Positions 62,110 through 64,000 of a stretch of DNA of 64,000 bases are shown here, in pieces; the first letter of the stretch is position 1, and every line of letters starts with the position of its first letter. The DNA is from a bacterium. Its GTDB lineage: Bacteria > SZUA-182 > DTGQ01. The notes below the pieces were generated by a model. The model had not been told where the DNA came from. It did not search any database and saw only the letters and a program-made list of their open reading frames with translations. Where the stretch lies: the NCBI GenBank assembly GCA_023512255.1, contig JAILZY010000002.1, positions 1-64,000 of the forward strand. The letters are read 5' to 3'. Both the position numbers and the translations under genes were made by a program.

Positions 62110-64000
62110 TATTGCTGAACTGTCTGCCGAATCTTTCCCTTATAATTAGGATTAATCTGATACGCTGTCTTAAGGTAGCGGATAAATTGTCCAAAAGCCT
62201 CAAGGTAGGCTTTCTCGTCCTCAACCACTTTTGATTTCCACAGCCAATAGCTGCCTACAGAGAAATTGATCTCCGCCGACTGAGGCATAAAATAGATTGC
62301 CCGGGCAAATTCCTCTTCAGCCTCGGCCAGGATACGAAGAAGATCAGCCTGGCTCTCATCAGCCAATTTTTCAGGCCTGATCTTATGCCAGGCCATATCC
62401 AAGTGGTAGTAGGGGTTTGCCGGATTCAAGAGAATGGCTCTCTGGAGAGCAAGATAAGCCAGATCATTTTCCGCCACTTTAGCTTGTCGCGCTCTGTCTT
62501 CTACATCTGGCGGCGGCAAAAGCCTCATCCCATCCAGCAGCCGCTTGGCCACAAGCACCCAGCTTTTGCTGCCCTCAACCTGAGCCTGGCAATCAGCAAG
62601 GTGAGGGCGGCTTTCTCCATGCGGCCAGGCCTTTTGAGTTTCCGTTTCTTTCTGCTCTTTCTGCTGCTTGGGTTCTTTCTGCTGCTTGGGCTGCTTTTGC
62701 TGCTCGCTTCTTTCTTCTTTCTCCAAAAGAAAAGCTAGCTGAAAGAAATATTCTGCATTATTCGGCTCTAAAGAGATAGCCTTGCAAACTTCTTCTAAAG
62801 AAGGCTCTTTCCTCTCTCCCAAAGTACTGTCAGGCAAAGTAGGCAAAATTCTCTCAGCCAAATAGGCTTTTGAGACCAGCACTACGACCAAACCGAATCC
62901 AGCCGTGGCCAGGAGAGTCAGTGGCCAGCGAAGTGATCTAGGCAGACAGATGCTTATTGTATCTTCCTGGCTCTCATTGCTATTTGGCCGCACTTGGTGA
63001 TGAGCATCTTCCTCTTCTCCTTTTCCCTGCTCTTTTCTCCGGCGGTGATGATAGTGTAGAGCCATTAGGGTAGTTGCCGCCACTAGGCTAAAAAGCAGGG
63101 CATTGGCTGGAATATGCATATTGAAATCGGTAAAACTATGAAGAGCAAGAGAAATTATTGCTCCCATACCACCTAGTCCAATTCCAATGCTGAGGCTATT
63201 TTCCCTCTTTCTCCAGAGGGAGAAAAAGTAACCCAGACCAAACAACAGGGAAAAAACCGCTATCCCAAGCCCTATGAGACCTGTCTCGGCGCCCAATTCC
63301 ACCCAGTCATGGTGGGCATGATCTATTACCAGGCCGCTGTCTTCAGCACTCTGGTATCGGCGATAAGCATCCTGAAAGGTCCCCCAGCCAGTGCCAAGCA
63401 AGGGGAAATCCCGAATGATCCCCAAAGATGTCCTGGCAAAGCGAAGCCTAGTTTTGGCATCAGCGCTCATCTGCTCAAAACGCCTTAAGGTGGTATCAAA
63501 GCCGGTCATAAGGCCATATCCCAGCGCAATGAGCACAATAGCGAGCCCAACCAGGGCATATTTCCTCTTCCTTGACCGAAATAGCAGCAGGATGCTCATC
63601 AGGGTAAAGGCCGTAGCCAGAGAAAGAATCCCCCCTCGAGATCCAGAAAGAATTAGGGCCAAGCTCATGATAGCCATAAGAAAGATCAGCAGCACTCTCC
63701 TGGCCTGCTCATGATCATCGACCTTCAAAGCTAAAAGAGCTCCTCTAATTCCAGCTGGCCTGGCGCTTTTTCTCCTCTTGTCTCCCCGAGCAGAGGATGT
63801 GGCCACCAGTAGCCCAAAGGCTATCGGTATGGCCATCTCCAGTAGCCCTGCCAGGTGATTGCGGTTAATGTAGGTACCAGTAACACTATCTCGATACCAG
63901 ATCTTTTCATACCAGAAGATGCGGTGATATTTTCCAAGAAAGATCAGAAGGCCATATACTGCCTCAATGGAGCCGATCAGTACTAAAGAGGTGGCCAGCG
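62067..64000 (-). CDS. O-antigen ligase/Wzy-type polymerase with C-terminal TPR-like domain (5' end outside window)
   Basis: The frame is open to the window edge, 644 codons. The first visible part has the Wzy_C motif VTGTYINRNHLAGLLEMAIP and further transmembrane helices. The second conserved loop FPLLGTGWGTFQDAYRRYQ, with HAHHDWVELGAETGLIG, is typical of O-antigen ligases and polysaccharide polymerases. After a transmembrane helix at about 62850-62910, a soluble tail has a Gln/Lys repeat (KQPKQQKEPKQQKEQKE) and TPR-like helices (AYLALQRAILLNPANPYYHL, RAIYFMPQSAEINFSVGSYW). It probably polymerises or ligates a surface glycan at the inner membrane. Confidence 0.87.
   Translation of the reverse strand, partial: LATSLVLIGSIEAVYGLLIFLGKYHRIFWYEKIWYRDSVTGTYINRNHLAGLLEMAIPIAFGLLVATSSARGDKRRKSARPAGIRGALLALKVDDHEQARRVLLIFLMAIMSLALILSGSRGGILSLATAFTLMSILLLFRSRKRKYALVGLAIVLIALGYGLMTGFDTTLRRFEQMSADAKTRLRFARTSLGIIRDFPLLGTGWGTFQDAYRRYQSAEDSGLVIDHAHHDWVELGAETGLIGLGIAVFSLLFGLGYFFSLWRKRENSLSIGIGLGGMGAIISLALHSFTDFNMHIPANALLFSLVAATTLMALHYHHRRRKEQGKGEEEDAHHQVRPNSNESQEDTISICLPRSLRWPLTLLATAGFGLVVVLVSKAYLAERILPTLPDSTLGERKEPSLEEVCKAISLEPNNAEYFFQLAFLLEKEERSEQQKQPKQQKEPKQQKEQKETETQKAWPHGESRPHLADCQAQVEGSKSWVLVAKRLLDGMRLLPPPDVEDRARQAKVAENDLAYLALQRAILLNPANPYYHLDMAWHKIRPEKLADESQADLLRILAEAEEEFARAIYFMPQSAEINFSVGSYWLWKSKVVEDEKAYLEAFGQFIRYLKTAYQINPNYKGKIRQTVQQYYPVEDILARIFST

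Overview
The window looks like a chromosomal segment of a Gram-negative-type, probably uncultivated bacterium. Pointers are a DegP/HtrA protease, an O-antigen-ligase-type polymerase, a complete Bat operon, a GldA/F/G-type ABC cluster, GroESL behind a perfect CIRCE element, sigma-54 (-24/-12) promoter motifs, an NrpR-type nitrogen regulator and a type I-alpha glutamine synthetase. Deltaproteobacteria or a neighbouring candidate phylum would fit, but the sequence alone does not settle the taxonomy. The first ~1.15 kb (ppdK tail plus thpR) is richer in G+C and reads like a clostridial genome. It ends abruptly inside thpR, where an unrelated truncated gene on the other strand begins. I treat that point as a probable assembly chimera or recombination joint.

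Layout. 1-1150: ppdK 3' end and truncated thpR. 1150-2798: 5' fragment of a secreted-protein gene and a repeat-rich non-coding stretch. 2799-9544: nadX, truB, a nitrilase-family amidase, an HU/IHF protein and a large secreted HExxH metalloprotease. 9851-17571: glgC, two tandem AlkP-superfamily hydrolases, a nucleotidyltransferase-HEPN pair, a 65-residue protein and a membrane protein. 17923-22213 (minus): aspS, a PD-(D/E)XK-like protein with a 12-tryptophan heptad array, and hisS. 22795-25098 (minus): a large secreted Ig/cadherin-like protein with a sigma-54 promoter and strong terminator. 25757-29429: comEC broken by a one-base frameshift, then a peptidase-MA-like protein. 29543-31852: CIRCE-groES-groEL-terminator. 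32744-36379: CDP-alcohol phosphatidyltransferase, a principal-type sigma-70 factor and DegP. 36777-49915: a same-strand block of moxR-DUF58-DUF4381-batABCDE followed by an ABC ATPase, permease, GldG-like and DUF4340 proteins. 50462-53199: a sigma-54 promoter and two secreted low-complexity proteins. 53350-59204: glnA and gltB (minus) divergent from an nrpR-like regulator and an LhgO-like oxidase. 59395-64000: ftsH, a small membrane protein and the 3' part of an O-antigen ligase/TPR gene.

The intergenic spaces hold at least five families of short repeats with terminal inverted repeats. One (119/120/90 bp) has three copies, each with a perfect 8-bp target duplication, and one of these copies sits inside a member of another family. 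These are non-autonomous elements that have moved in this genome.

The most novel theme is a set of three exported proteins (22795-25098, 50571-51929, 51979-53199). They share a degenerate beta-rich motif (LG-x-x-x-x-[DN]G-x-W) and are preceded by -24/-12 promoters, which suggests a co-regulated extracellular matrix or surface layer. A second regulatory theme is nitrogen: two tandem GGCA-N6-TGCC sites lie in the gltB promoter and a perfect TTCGGCAA-GA-TTGCCGAA palindrome lies upstream of nrpR.
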